From assembly GCA_002404465.1 (NCBI GenBank), contig DHJT01000090.1, positions 25,374-45,128 on the forward strand: DNA of 19,755 bases. The letters run 5' to 3'. A program made the translations under genes and the position numbers. Positions 1 to 6,384 of this stretch are shown here, in pieces. This DNA comes from Sutterella sp. UBA4713 (GTDB taxonomy: Bacteria > Pseudomonadota > Gammaproteobacteria > Burkholderiales > Burkholderiaceae_F). Positions within the stretch are counted from its first letter, which is position 1, and the number at the start of each line of letters is the position of its first letter. Below the pieces are notes generated by a model. That model did not search any database. It had not been told where the DNA came from and saw nothing but the letters and a program-made list of their open reading frames with translations.

Positions 1-1641
1 AAAGAAGCCGAAGAAAGTGCCTTGTCCGAATTGAAGAAACTGCGTCTGATGCAGCCGATGAGTGCAGAGGCGACGGTCATTCGCGGCTATCTGGATACGC
101 TCTTGGAGTTGCCTTGGAAGGCGAAAAGTCGCGTGAGTACGGATTTGAAGCGCGCGGCGAAGATTTTGGATTCCGATCACTGGGGATTGGAGAAAGTCAA
201 AGAACGGATTCTGGAGTATCTGGCGGTTCAAAAGCGCGTCGGAAAGCTCAAGGCACCGATTTTGTGCTTGGTCGGAGGACCGGGTGTCGGCAAAACGAGT
301 CTGGGTGAGTCGATTGCACGTGCGACTAACCGTAAGTTTGTGCGGATGGCCCTGGGCGGCGTGCACGATGAAAGCGAAATTCGGGGGCACCGTCGCACCT
401 ACATCGGTTCGATGCCCGGAAAAATCATCCAGTCTCTTGTGAAGGCCGGCGTGCGAAACCCGCTTTTCCTTTTGGACGAAATCGATAAGCTCGGGTCTGA
501 CTTCCGCGGTGACCCTGCGGCGGCTTTGCTCGAAGTGCTCGATCCTGAGCAAAATAAGACGTTCCAGGATCATTATGTCGATGTGGATTTTGATTTGTCC
601 GATGTCATGTTCGTGGCAACGAGCAACTCCTATGAGATCCCGCCGGCGTTGCTTGACCGTATGGAAGTGATCCATCTGGACGGCTATACGGAAGACGAGA
701 AGTACCACATTGCCGCCGAGCATCTTATCCCCAAACAGATGGCGTTAAACGGGGTTAAGAAGGGCGAAGTGTCGATTACCGAGGGGGCGATTCGCGATAT
801 CGTGCGTTACTACACGCGCGAGGCCGGAGTTCGTGCTCTGGAACGGGCCGTCGGAAAGATCTTCCGCAAAATCGTGCGTCGTAACGATGCTGTCGGGAAG
901 GATGCAAAACACCAACCCGTCCTTGTAACGGAAAAGAATTTGACGGACTATTTGGGTGTTCGGCGCTATACCTTCGGGACGGCGCAAAAAGAGCCTCAAA
1001 TCGGGCAGGTGAACGGTTTGGCGTGGACTGAGGTGGGCGGCGATATCCTGACGGTCGAAGCCGTTGTTTTCCCTGGCAAAGGCGTTGTACAGCGTACGGG
1101 CTCACTCGGTGACGTGATGAAAGAGAGCGTGGAAGCGGCCCGTAGCGTCGTACGCTCGCGTGCCGAAAAGCTCGGCATCGAACCGAAGGCTTTTAGCACG
1201 ACCGATTGGCATATTCATTTCCCGGAAGGCGCTACGCCCAAGGACGGACCGAGTGCGGGTGCGGCCATTACGACGGCGATTGTTTCGGCGATGACCAACA
1301 ATCCGGTTCGCCCCGACGTTGCGATGACAGGTGAAATTACTCTGCGCGGCGAAGTGCTTGAAATCGGCGGTTTGAAGGAAAAACTTCTGGCGGCCTTGCG
1401 CGGCGGGATTAAGAAAGTTTTGATTCCGCAAGGCAACGTGAAGGATTTGGCGGAAATTCCCGAGAATGTGAAGACGAGTTTGGAAATCGTTCCGGTTCGC
1501 TGGATTGACGATGTACTCGCCCAAGCGCTTGTTTTGCCGCTTCACCCTTTAGAAAAAAAGGACATTGAAAAAGCACAAGCTACGGGTCTTGTCGTGCCGA
1601 CAGGGGTGCAAATGTCCAAAACCGGTTCCGTGGCGCGTTAG
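1..1641 (+). CDS. lon: ATP-dependent Lon protease, 3' part (5' end outside window)
   Basis: Homohexameric cytosolic AAA+ serine protease that unfolds and degrades misfolded and regulatory proteins. The frame is open from base 1, so the start lies upstream; the visible 546 residues lack roughly the first 240 of a usual ~780-800-residue Lon (N-terminal substrate-binding domain). Seen: Walker A GGPGVGKT (274-297; first Gly-Gly where many Lons have Gly-Pro), Walker B FLLDEID (near 466-486), the FVATSNS sensor segment, and a C-terminal Ser-Lys dyad protease domain with DGPSAG (catalytic Ser codon 1252-1254) and GGLKEK (catalytic Lys codon 1375-1377). All catalytic residues are present, so the protein should be active. 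The gene ends in TAG, is followed by a hairpin terminator, and precedes hupB and ppiD, an order widespread in proteobacteria. The short C-terminal tail after the protease domain (about 30 residues) is ordinary. Confidence 0.97.
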   Translation, partial: KEAEESALSELKKLRLMQPMSAEATVIRGYLDTLLELPWKAKSRVSTDLKRAAKILDSDHWGLEKVKERILEYLAVQKRVGKLKAPILCLVGGPGVGKTSLGESIARATNRKFVRMALGGVHDESEIRGHRRTYIGSMPGKIIQSLVKAGVRNPLFLLDEIDKLGSDFRGDPAAALLEVLDPEQNKTFQDHYVDVDFDLSDVMFVATSNSYEIPPALLDRMEVIHLDGYTEDEKYHIAAEHLIPKQMALNGVKKGEVSITEGAIRDIVRYYTREAGVRALERAVGKIFRKIVRRNDAVGKDAKHQPVLVTEKNLTDYLGVRRYTFGTAQKEPQIGQVNGLAWTEVGGDILTVEAVVFPGKGVVQRTGSLGDVMKESVEAARSVVRSRAEKLGIEPKAFSTTDWHIHFPEGATPKDGPSAGAAITTAIVSAMTNNPVRPDVAMTGEITLRGEVLEIGGLKEKLLAALRGGIKKVLIPQGNVKDLAEIPENVKTSLEIVPVRWIDDVLAQALVLPLHPLEKKDIEKAQATGLVVPTGVQMSKTGSVAR

Positions 1642-1660
1642 GTGTTTGACGAAAAAAATC

Positions 1661-1684
1661 AGGGCTTCCTTTTTGGGAAGCCCT
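1661..1684 (+). terminator. Intrinsic hairpin downstream of lon
   Basis: Perfect 9-bp stem AGGGCTTCC (1661-1669) / GGAAGCCCT (1676-1684) with a 6-nt loop, starting 19 bp after the lon stop. There is no U tract on the plus strand after it, but an A run (GAAAAAAATC) precedes it. It may therefore be a weak plus-strand terminator or an RNA 3'-end stabiliser. It overlaps the candidate -35 of hupB. Confidence 0.6.
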
Positions 1685-1702
1685 CAAGCGCAATGCTATA
1701 GT
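1673..1702 (+). promoter_or_regulatory. Candidate hupB promoter (extended -10)
   Basis: TATAGT at 1697-1702 is preceded by TG-C (1694-1696), an extended -10 arrangement. A weak TTGGGA -35 lies at 1673-1678 with an 18-bp spacer. The expected start is about 38 bp before the hupB ATG. The -35 lies inside the lon terminator hairpin. Prediction from sequence only. Confidence 0.45.
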
Positions 1703-1747
1703 GCGTCTGTTTTGTGCTTTTTTACAGAAAGGAACCGGAGAGCATTT

Positions 1748-2020
1748 ATGAACAAAAGAGAGTTAATTTCTCAGACAGCCGAGGGCGCGTCTTTAACGCG
1801 TGCGCAGGCAACCAAGGCTGTTGAGACGATGCTTGAGGCCGTCAAGAAAGCTTTGTCCAAGGGCCAAACGGTGGCGATCACGGGATTCGGGACTTTTTCC
1901 GTTACGCGGCGTTCCGAACGACTCTGTCGCAATCCGAAGACCGGTCAGCAGGTATCCGTTCCTGCCAGTCGCACGCCGCGGTTCCGCCCGAGCAAAATTT
2001 TTAAGGATGCTGTAAAGTAG
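1748..2020 (+). CDS. hupB: DNA-binding protein HU (beta-type)
   Basis: Small dimeric histone-like protein that bends and constrains DNA in the nucleoid. The 90-residue product has the full HU length and the family landmarks: N-terminal MNKRELISQTAE helix, GFGTF at residues 46-50, the DNA-intercalating RNPKTGQ arm (Pro63), and the C-terminal RFRPSKIFKDAV segment. The start was chosen at 1748 because GGAG (1737-1740) lies 7 nt upstream and the HU fold begins exactly there; the frame is open further upstream, but that extension would run back through the lon terminator. It lies downstream of lon and 16 bp before a tRNA-Val, so the two are probably on one transcript. Cys60 in the arm region is unusual but not disruptive. 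Confidence 0.96.
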   Translation: MNKRELISQTAEGASLTRAQATKAVETMLEAVKKALSKGQTVAITGFGTFSVTRRSERLCRNPKTGQQVSVPASRTPRFRPSKIFKDAVK

Positions 2021-2036
2021 CGCCTCCTTCAAATGG

Positions 2037-2112
2037 GGATGCTTAGCTCAGTTGGCAGAGCGGCGCCTTTACACGGCGTAGGTCGGGAGTTCGAACCTCT
2101 CAGCATCCACCA
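2037..2112 (+). tRNA. tRNA-Val (anticodon UAC), CCA encoded
   Basis: A 76-nt cloverleaf: acceptor GGATGCT / AGCATCC, D arm GCTC-GAGC, anticodon stem GCGCC / GGCGT around loop TTTACAC (anticodon TAC), T arm GGGAG-TTCGAAC-CTCTC, discriminator A and encoded CCA (2110-2112). It starts 16 bp after the hupB stop with no room for a separate promoter, so it is likely processed from a hupB-tRNA transcript. Confidence 0.96.
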
Positions 2113-2124
2113 AGGTTTTTCCCG

Positions 2125-2155
2125 TTCGGGGCCGATTCGGCCCCGAATGCTTTTT
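2125..2155 (+). terminator. Intrinsic terminator after tRNA-Val
   Basis: 9-bp stem TTCGGGGCC (2125-2133) / GGCCCCGAA (2139-2147) with loop GATTC, then TGCTTTTT. It starts 12 nt after the tRNA CCA and would end the hupB-tRNA-Val transcript. Confidence 0.85.
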
Positions 2156-2344
2156 CTGGGGAAGGCGTGCGTTTTCTGGAAAATCCAACGCGGTCGCAGA
2201 AGCGCGGTAGTAACTCGGAACCTGGCGACTTCAGTCGTCGGGAGCTGTCAGGTGAAACGGGCCGGAAGGCAAGTCCTTTCGGGCGTATAAACGCACCCGA
2301 AGGCGTTGTGCTTTAAAGAGCATTGAATTTATCGCAGTAGGGGC
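2156..2344. other. Gene-free interval with several stem-loops
   Basis: No credible coding sequence. On the plus strand I see a series of possible stems: GCGTT/AACGC (2169-2173/2187-2191) with inner GGA/TCC; CCTGGC/GTCAGG (2221-2226/2247-2252) enclosing CGAC/GTCG; and CCTTTCGGG/CCCGAAGG (2275-2283/2296-2303, one bulged T) with inner CGT/ACG. I do not recognise a known RNA family (not 6S, SRP, RNase P or tmRNA by their conserved motifs). It could be an unannotated small RNA or simply a structured spacer. Confidence 0.3.
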
Positions 2345-2372
2345 TTGAAAAAGGTCTCGGATGCTGTAAAAT
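2345..2372 (+). promoter_or_regulatory. Promoter of the tRNA-Asp pair
   Basis: TTGAAA (2345-2350), 16-bp spacer, TAAAAT (2367-2372): each hexamer matches the sigma-70 consensus at 5 of 6 positions. It lies 44 bp upstream of the first tRNA-Asp, with an upstream AT-containing stretch. It is the best promoter match in the window. Confidence 0.65.
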
Positions 2373-2416
2373 GCGCACTTCGGAATTTGGTTTCCGGGTT
2401 CGCCGGAATCAAGTGC

Positions 2417-2493
2417 GGAGTGGTAGTTCAGTTGGTTAGAATATCGGCCTGTCACGTCGAGGGTCGCGGGTTCGAGTCCCGTCCACTCCGCCA
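2417..2493 (+). tRNA. tRNA-Asp (anticodon GUC), copy 1
   Basis: 77-nt cloverleaf with acceptor GGAGTGG / CCACTCC, discriminator G, encoded CCA (2491-2493), anticodon loop CTGTCAC (GTC), and T loop TTCGAGT. It is identical in sequence to copy 2, which starts 45 bp after its end. Confidence 0.97.
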
Positions 2494-2538
2494 GTTTTCC
2501 TTCTTCCTCGGAAGTCGGAAAGGCGGATTCCAAAAGTC

Positions 2539-2615
2539 GGAGTGGTAGTTCAGTTGGTTAGAATATCGGCCTGTCACGTCGAGGGTCGCGGGTTCGAGTC
2601 CCGTCCACTCCGCCA
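2539..2615 (+). tRNA. tRNA-Asp (anticodon GUC), copy 2
   Basis: Base-for-base identical to copy 1 over 77 nt, including CCA. The flanks differ, so the duplicated unit is essentially the tRNA itself. It has no promoter of its own and is presumably cotranscribed with copy 1. Confidence 0.97.
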
Positions 2616-2626
2616 ACTTTTTTAAG

Positions 2627-2666
2627 AAGGCGAAGCGCGTTTTACCGTGGCGTTTCGCCTTTTTTG
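2627..2666 (+). terminator. Intrinsic terminator after tRNA-Asp pair
   Basis: A 12-bp stem (2627-2638 / 2650-2661, one G-T pair) built on AAGGCGAA and TTCGCCTT with an 11-nt loop, running into a T run ending at 2665. It is classical in form and separates the tRNA operon from ppiD. Confidence 0.85.
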
Positions 2667-2700
2667 TCGGTACATATTTTTATTCCTAGGATGACCGGTT

Positions 2701-4593
2701 ATGCTCCTTGAGGTATTCCGTACACACAAACGCTGGCTGATGTTTATCGCGATGGTGCTCGTGATTCCGAGTTTCGTCGTGACGGGCATCTATTCGTACA
2801 ACCGCATGGTTAGTGACGACGGAGCCTTAGCCAAGGTCGACGACGAGTCGATTCTGCAACAAGATTTCGATGAACAAAAGCGTAAGCAACTCGATAGTTT
2901 GCGCTCGCGCTTGGGCGATCAGTTCCGTCCCAATATGCTCGAAAGTCAGGATGCTCGCGCCATGATTCTGCGTAACGTCATGACCGAGCGTTCGCTTCAG
3001 GCAGAGGCGGCCAAGGAGTACGTTGAGATTACCGAAGCCACGGCCATCGAGATGATTAAATCATTTCCGGCTTTCCAAAAGGACGGCAAGTTCTCGCGTG
3101 ATTTGTATGAAAATTATCTACGCGGAACCGGACAAACCGACGAGTACTTCGTGTATACGATTCGTCGGGACATTTCCCGTCAGCTCCTTGCCGGCGGCGT
3201 AGCACGTAGCTCGATTGCTCCCTTAACGCTTGCCAAGCACGTCAATGTGCTCCTTAACGAAGAGCGCGACGTCAAGATCCATACAATCGGACTGGAAAAG
3301 TACATCGAAAAAATTACGATTTCGGACGATCAGGCGCGTGCCTATTGGAAAGATAATCAGAAAAAGTTTGAACTTCCCGACGAAATTGACGTTGAATACG
3401 TCGTTTTTACCCCGGATCTTTTTAAGGACGTCGAGCCGAACGAAGAGGAGATTCGCGCATTTTACGAACAAAACCAAAATCGCTTTAAGGTGCCCGAAAA
3501 ACGTCGCGCAAGTCATATTCTGATTAATTTTGAAAAGGGTAAAGAGGCGGCCCTTAAAAAAGCCGAGAGCCTTTTAGCTCAGGTCAAGGCCGATCCGAAG
3601 AAGTTTTCTCAAATTGCGCGTAAGAATTCGCAGGATCCCGGCAGTGCAGCCTCGGGCGGCGATTTGGATTTCTTCGGCAAGGGCATGATGGTGCCTGAGT
3701 TTGACGAAGCGGTTTTCAAAGCCAAAAAGGGCGACATCGTCGGACCGGTACAAACAAGTTTCGGGTATCACATCATTTACGTGACAGATATTGTTCCGGA
3801 ACACATCAAGCCTTTTAAGGATTGCCGTGACGAAATTGTGGCTCTTTACAAAGAGCAGGAAGCTCAGAAAAAATTTGCCGAAGAAGCCGAAAATTTTACG
3901 AATACCGTCTATGAGCAAAGCGATTCGCTCGAGGGCGTCATCAATAAGTACAACCTAAAGGCCGTCAAACTCGAAGGCGTTTTGTCCTCGGGCGTCAATA
4001 AACCCGGTCATCGCCATTTCTTAAATGCGGCTGTTTTGGAAGCGCTCTTTTCCGAGGAATGCCTAAAGGAAAAGAGAAACACGCAGGCAATCGAAGTGGC
4101 CTCCAATACCTTGGTGTCTGCGCGCGTGACCAATTACCGTCCGAGTCATGTTGAGGACTTTGATTCCTGCAAGGAACGGATTAAGAACGATTTGATTACG
4201 CAAAAGGCTATGGACATGGCGCAAGCCGACGGACAAAAATTGATCGCGGATCTTAAGGCCGGCAAGAAACTTAAGGGTGTGAAGTTTGACGAAGAAGCGA
4301 CGATTTCACGCAGTAAACCCGGTATGTATACGTACCCGGTTGTAACGGCCGTGATGCAGGTGCCGGTGAAAAAACTGCCGACCGTAATCGGCGTGCAGGG
4401 CGATATCGGCTACATGCTCGTTTCCGTTGAAAAGAGCTCGATTAAGCCGGCCGAGAAGGAACGGTTGGCGTCCGATCAGGCTGAACTTGCCATGATGCTC
4501 GGACGCGCCGATGAGTCGGCCTATTACGCTGCAGTGCGTGCAAAGCACGACGCGACTGTGTTAAATAAAGACTATCTCTTTGAAGAAAAATAA
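2701..4593 (+). CDS. ppiD: PpiD-like periplasmic chaperone / parvulin-type peptidyl-prolyl isomerase
   Basis: Inner-membrane-anchored periplasmic folding factor that meets proteins leaving the Sec translocon. The 630 residues compare with 623 in E. coli PpiD. Order: short cytosolic MLLEVFRTHKRW, one transmembrane segment (about residues 12-32), a SurA_N-like chaperone region (about 40-200), a parvulin rotamase domain (about 268-366; starts RASHILI, contains DPGSAASGGDLDFF and GYHIIYVTDI), and a C-terminal helical region. AGGA (2688-2691) lies 9 nt before the ATG; an ATG at 2691 hits a stop after six codons. The position after lon-hupB supports PpiD over a free SurA, as does the uncleaved N-terminal anchor. 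Whether the rotamase is catalytic cannot be read from sequence; the E. coli PpiD parvulin domain is reported to be largely inactive. Confidence 0.93.
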   Translation: MLLEVFRTHKRWLMFIAMVLVIPSFVVTGIYSYNRMVSDDGALAKVDDESILQQDFDEQKRKQLDSLRSRLGDQFRPNMLESQDARAMILRNVMTERSLQAEAAKEYVEITEATAIEMIKSFPAFQKDGKFSRDLYENYLRGTGQTDEYFVYTIRRDISRQLLAGGVARSSIAPLTLAKHVNVLLNEERDVKIHTIGLEKYIEKITISDDQARAYWKDNQKKFELPDEIDVEYVVFTPDLFKDVEPNEEEIRAFYEQNQNRFKVPEKRRASHILINFEKGKEAALKKAESLLAQVKADPKKFSQIARKNSQDPGSAASGGDLDFFGKGMMVPEFDEAVFKAKKGDIVGPVQTSFGYHIIYVTDIVPEHIKPFKDCRDEIVALYKEQEAQKKFAEEAENFTNTVYEQSDSLEGVINKYNLKAVKLEGVLSSGVNKPGHRHFLNAAVLEALFSEECLKEKRNTQAIEVASNTLVSARVTNYRPSHVEDFDSCKERIKNDLITQKAMDMAQADGQKLIADLKAGKKLKGVKFDEEATISRSKPGMYTYPVVTAVMQVPVKKLPTVIGVQGDIGYMLVSVEKSSIKPAEKERLASDQAELAMMLGRADESAYYAAVRAKHDATVLNKDYLFEEK

Positions 4594-4619
4594 CGCGTTC
4601 GTTTTGTTTAGTTTTAAGC

Positions 4620-4656
4620 GCCGACCGGTTCCGAAAGAACGCGGCCGGCTTTTTTT
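4620..4656 (+). terminator. Intrinsic terminator of ppiD
   Basis: A 12-bp stem with one bulge and one A-C mismatch (GCCGACCGGTTC 4620-4631 against 4637-4649, loop CGAAA), followed by seven Ts (4650-4656). It lies 26 bp after the ppiD stop. Confidence 0.85.
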
Positions 4657-4725
4657 CGGCAACAAAGCAGCGTTTTACCGTCAGTTGCCCGTGACAATGA
4701 TTTTGAAGAGCCGTAACGAGAAAAC

Positions 4726-5640
4726 TTAACGACGAAGTCGGCCGAAACGATCGGGCAGTTGCGCAAGCACGATGGCAACGGCCATGAGGACGCATCCGAA
4801 GACTTCGCGTCCTGTCAGGACTTGATTTAAAAGAACCCAACCGGCCAGAACGCTGATGACGGACTCCAAACTCATCACAAGACTTGCAACCGTCGGATTC
4901 ACACCCCGTTGTCCGATAATCTGCAGTGTGTAGGCGACGGCGCTACTCAAAACACCGGCGTAAAAAATCGGAAAGAGGGCTTCCTGAATATGCTCCAATG
5001 CGAAGATTCCCTCAAAAGCGGCGGCTCCGATTCCCGAAGTCACGAAACAAAAGAGGAACTGAATGCAACTCATACGCACGGCATCGAGACTGCCGGCATA
5101 ACGGTCGATAAAGAGAATGTGTCCTGAAAAAGCAAAAGCACCCAAAAAAACGAGGATGTCTCCGAAGTCAAGACGCCAAGATGTCGATTTAAAACAAAGA
5201 AAATATAGTCCTGTGACGGCAACGGGAACGGCAATGAGTGTTAGTCGCGTCGGCTTTCGTCCTAGAAAAAAACCGACAATCGGGACGATGATGATATATA
5301 AGCTTGTAATAAATCCGGCTTTGCCGACCGTCGTCCACAAAAGGCCGAATTGCTGTAGCAAAGTGCCTGAAACCAAAAAAAAGCCGCATCCGATTCCCGT
5401 GAGCCACAGCTTTTTATCACACCAGCGCGTGAGAAACGTTCCGCTTCGGGATTCATGCGGCCGAAAATGATCAAAAAGCGCGGCCAGAACAAATAGGGCC
5501 AGGGCACCTAAAAGCGAGCGTGAGGCGGTAAAGGTCAAGGGGCCGACAAGCTCGTTACCGACACTTTGTGCGACAAAAGCCGTGCCCCAAATGAACGCCG
5601 TCAGCAGCAGAAGGAATGAATTTCTCAGTTGCAGACTCAT
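4726..5640 (-). CDS. EamA/DMT-family transporter (10 TM permease)
   Basis: Predicted inner-membrane drug/metabolite transporter of 304 residues. Two EamA repeats of about five helices each are visible. The first starts LLLLTAFIWGTAFVAQS and includes TSLYIIIVPIVGFFLGRKPT near residues 113-132. The second ends in SLESVISVLAGWVLLNQVL and the helix VFGCVLMAVAIVLAQLP. The substrate is not predictable; members move amino acids, nucleotide-sugars, metabolites or drugs. The start at 5640 gives the complete first helix. The start region is odd: the only good Shine-Dalgarno (AAAGGAG) is 28 nt upstream, with a strong hairpin between it and the ATG. It lies downstream of the response-regulator gene on the same strand (51-bp gap), so it may be read through from it. 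Confidence 0.88.
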   Translation of the reverse strand: MSLQLRNSFLLLLTAFIWGTAFVAQSVGNELVGPLTFTASRSLLGALALFVLAALFDHFRPHESRSGTFLTRWCDKKLWLTGIGCGFFLVSGTLLQQFGLLWTTVGKAGFITSLYIIIVPIVGFFLGRKPTRLTLIAVPVAVTGLYFLCFKSTSWRLDFGDILVFLGAFAFSGHILFIDRYAGSLDAVRMSCIQFLFCFVTSGIGAAAFEGIFALEHIQEALFPIFYAGVLSSAVAYTLQIIGQRGVNPTVASLVMSLESVISVLAGWVLLNQVLTGREVFGCVLMAVAIVLAQLPDRFGRLRR

Positions 5641-5667
5641 AAAAATATCCGCCCGAACTTCGGGCGG
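5641..5667 (-). terminator. Hairpin plus U-rich tail after the response regulator
   Basis: On the minus strand, CCGCCCGA and TCGGGCGG form a stem at 5649-5667 with a 3-nt loop (AGT), followed by ATATTTTT. It starts 24 nt after the response-regulator stop and has the form of an intrinsic terminator, but it ends directly at the start codon of the EamA gene, so it may act as an attenuator rather than a full stop. Confidence 0.6.
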
Positions 5668-5668
5668 A

Positions 5669-5675
5669 CTCCTTT
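5669..5675 (-). promoter_or_regulatory. Distant Shine-Dalgarno of the EamA gene
   Basis: AAAGGAG on the minus strand (complement of CTCCTTT), 28 nt from the ATG in linear sequence. If the 19-nt hairpin at 5649-5667 folds, the effective spacing becomes about 9 nt, which is normal. The only nearer candidate, GGA at the 3' foot of the hairpin, would be buried in the stem. Confidence 0.5.
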
Positions 5676-5691
5676 AAAAAAGAAAATCGCC

Positions 5692-6309
5692 TTAGAGCGG
5701 GTCGCCGGACAAAATCAACATACGGGCGATTTCGGCGGCATTGTGGATTCCGAGTTTGCGGTACGCGGAACCACGGTGTACCTGAACGGTTTTTTCGCTG
5801 ATGTTTAAAGTGTCGGCGAGGGCTTTGTTGCTCATGCCCTGAGCCACCATCCGAATCACTTCGCGCTCGCGGGCCGTGAGGTTTTCCAACCGGGCCTTAA
5901 AGTTCGAGAGTTCTTCTTCGTTGCGGCGGTGAATCAGGTTTGTTGAAACGGCCTTGCTGATGGCATTTAAAAGACGTTGATCGTCGACGGGCTTTTGTAA
6001 AAAGTCCACGGCTCCGATCTTCAGGGTATGCACGGCCATATCAATGTCTCCGTGTCCGGAGATGAAAATAATCGGTAAATCGACCTTCAACTTCGTCAGG
6101 CGATCTTGTAACTCCAGACCGCTCATGCGCGGCATGCGCACATCGAGCACGATGCACCCGGGACGGTGAAAATCGTTACTCGAAAGAAAATCCAAGGCAT
6201 CCGAATACGTGACGACATTCCATCCTTCGCCCTCGATGAGAAAGGCCCAGGAACGGCGCATGGCGTCGTCATCATCGATTACGCGTACGAGCGGTTTCAT
6301 TTCCGGCAT
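5692..6309 (-). CDS. FixJ/NarL-type response regulator (REC + LuxR HTH), orphan
   Basis: Two-component transcription regulator of 205 residues. The N-terminal receiver domain shows the acidic cluster D12-D15, phosphoacceptor D56 (CIVLDVRMPRMSG), S84 and K106 (FLQKPVDD). After a linker there is a LuxR/GerE helix-turn-helix at about residues 144-200 (LTAREREVIRMVAQGMSNKA, then NISEKTVQVHRG). This layout matches the FixJ/TtrR/NodW group. The start was chosen at 6309 because AGGGAG lies 7 nt upstream; the frame is open for 8 more codons, but without a ribosome site. No sensor kinase lies next to it, so the partner is elsewhere or absent. All phosphorylation residues are intact. Target genes are unknown; the adjacent EamA gene on the same strand is a candidate. 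Confidence 0.92.
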   Translation of the reverse strand: MPEMKPLVRVIDDDDAMRRSWAFLIEGEGWNVVTYSDALDFLSSNDFHRPGCIVLDVRMPRMSGLELQDRLTKLKVDLPIIFISGHGDIDMAVHTLKIGAVDFLQKPVDDQRLLNAISKAVSTNLIHRRNEEELSNFKARLENLTAREREVIRMVAQGMSNKALADTLNISEKTVQVHRGSAYRKLGIHNAAEIARMLILSGDPL

Positions 6310-6350
6310 GTCACATCTCCCTAAAAGTCTCAATTTGTTGGAATTTTTTC

Positions 6351-6378
6351 ACAATAGCAGATTGTAAGCCATAGGCAA
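6351..6378 (-). promoter_or_regulatory. Candidate promoter of the response-regulator gene
   Basis: Reading the minus strand: TTGCCT (6373-6378), 16-bp spacer, TATTGT (6351-6356) preceded by TG-C, an extended -10. It lies in the short gap between proS and the regulator. No hairpin terminator for proS is visible in this gap, so read-through from proS is also possible. Confidence 0.4.
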
Positions 6379-6384
6379 AAACGC

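Noticed and set aside
1565..1747. Upstream extension of the hupB frame
   Set aside because: It overlaps the lon 3' end and the lon terminator; HU homology and the ribosome site begin at 1748.
2033..2290. Plus-strand open frame starting in tRNA-Val
   Set aside because: It runs through the tRNA and its terminator and has no ribosome site or protein-like composition.
2231..2533. Minus-strand open frame of 100 codons over the first tRNA-Asp
   Set aside because: It is the antisense of a tRNA gene. The WTGLEPATLDVTG-type peptide it encodes is a well-known false protein from tRNA-Asp antisense.
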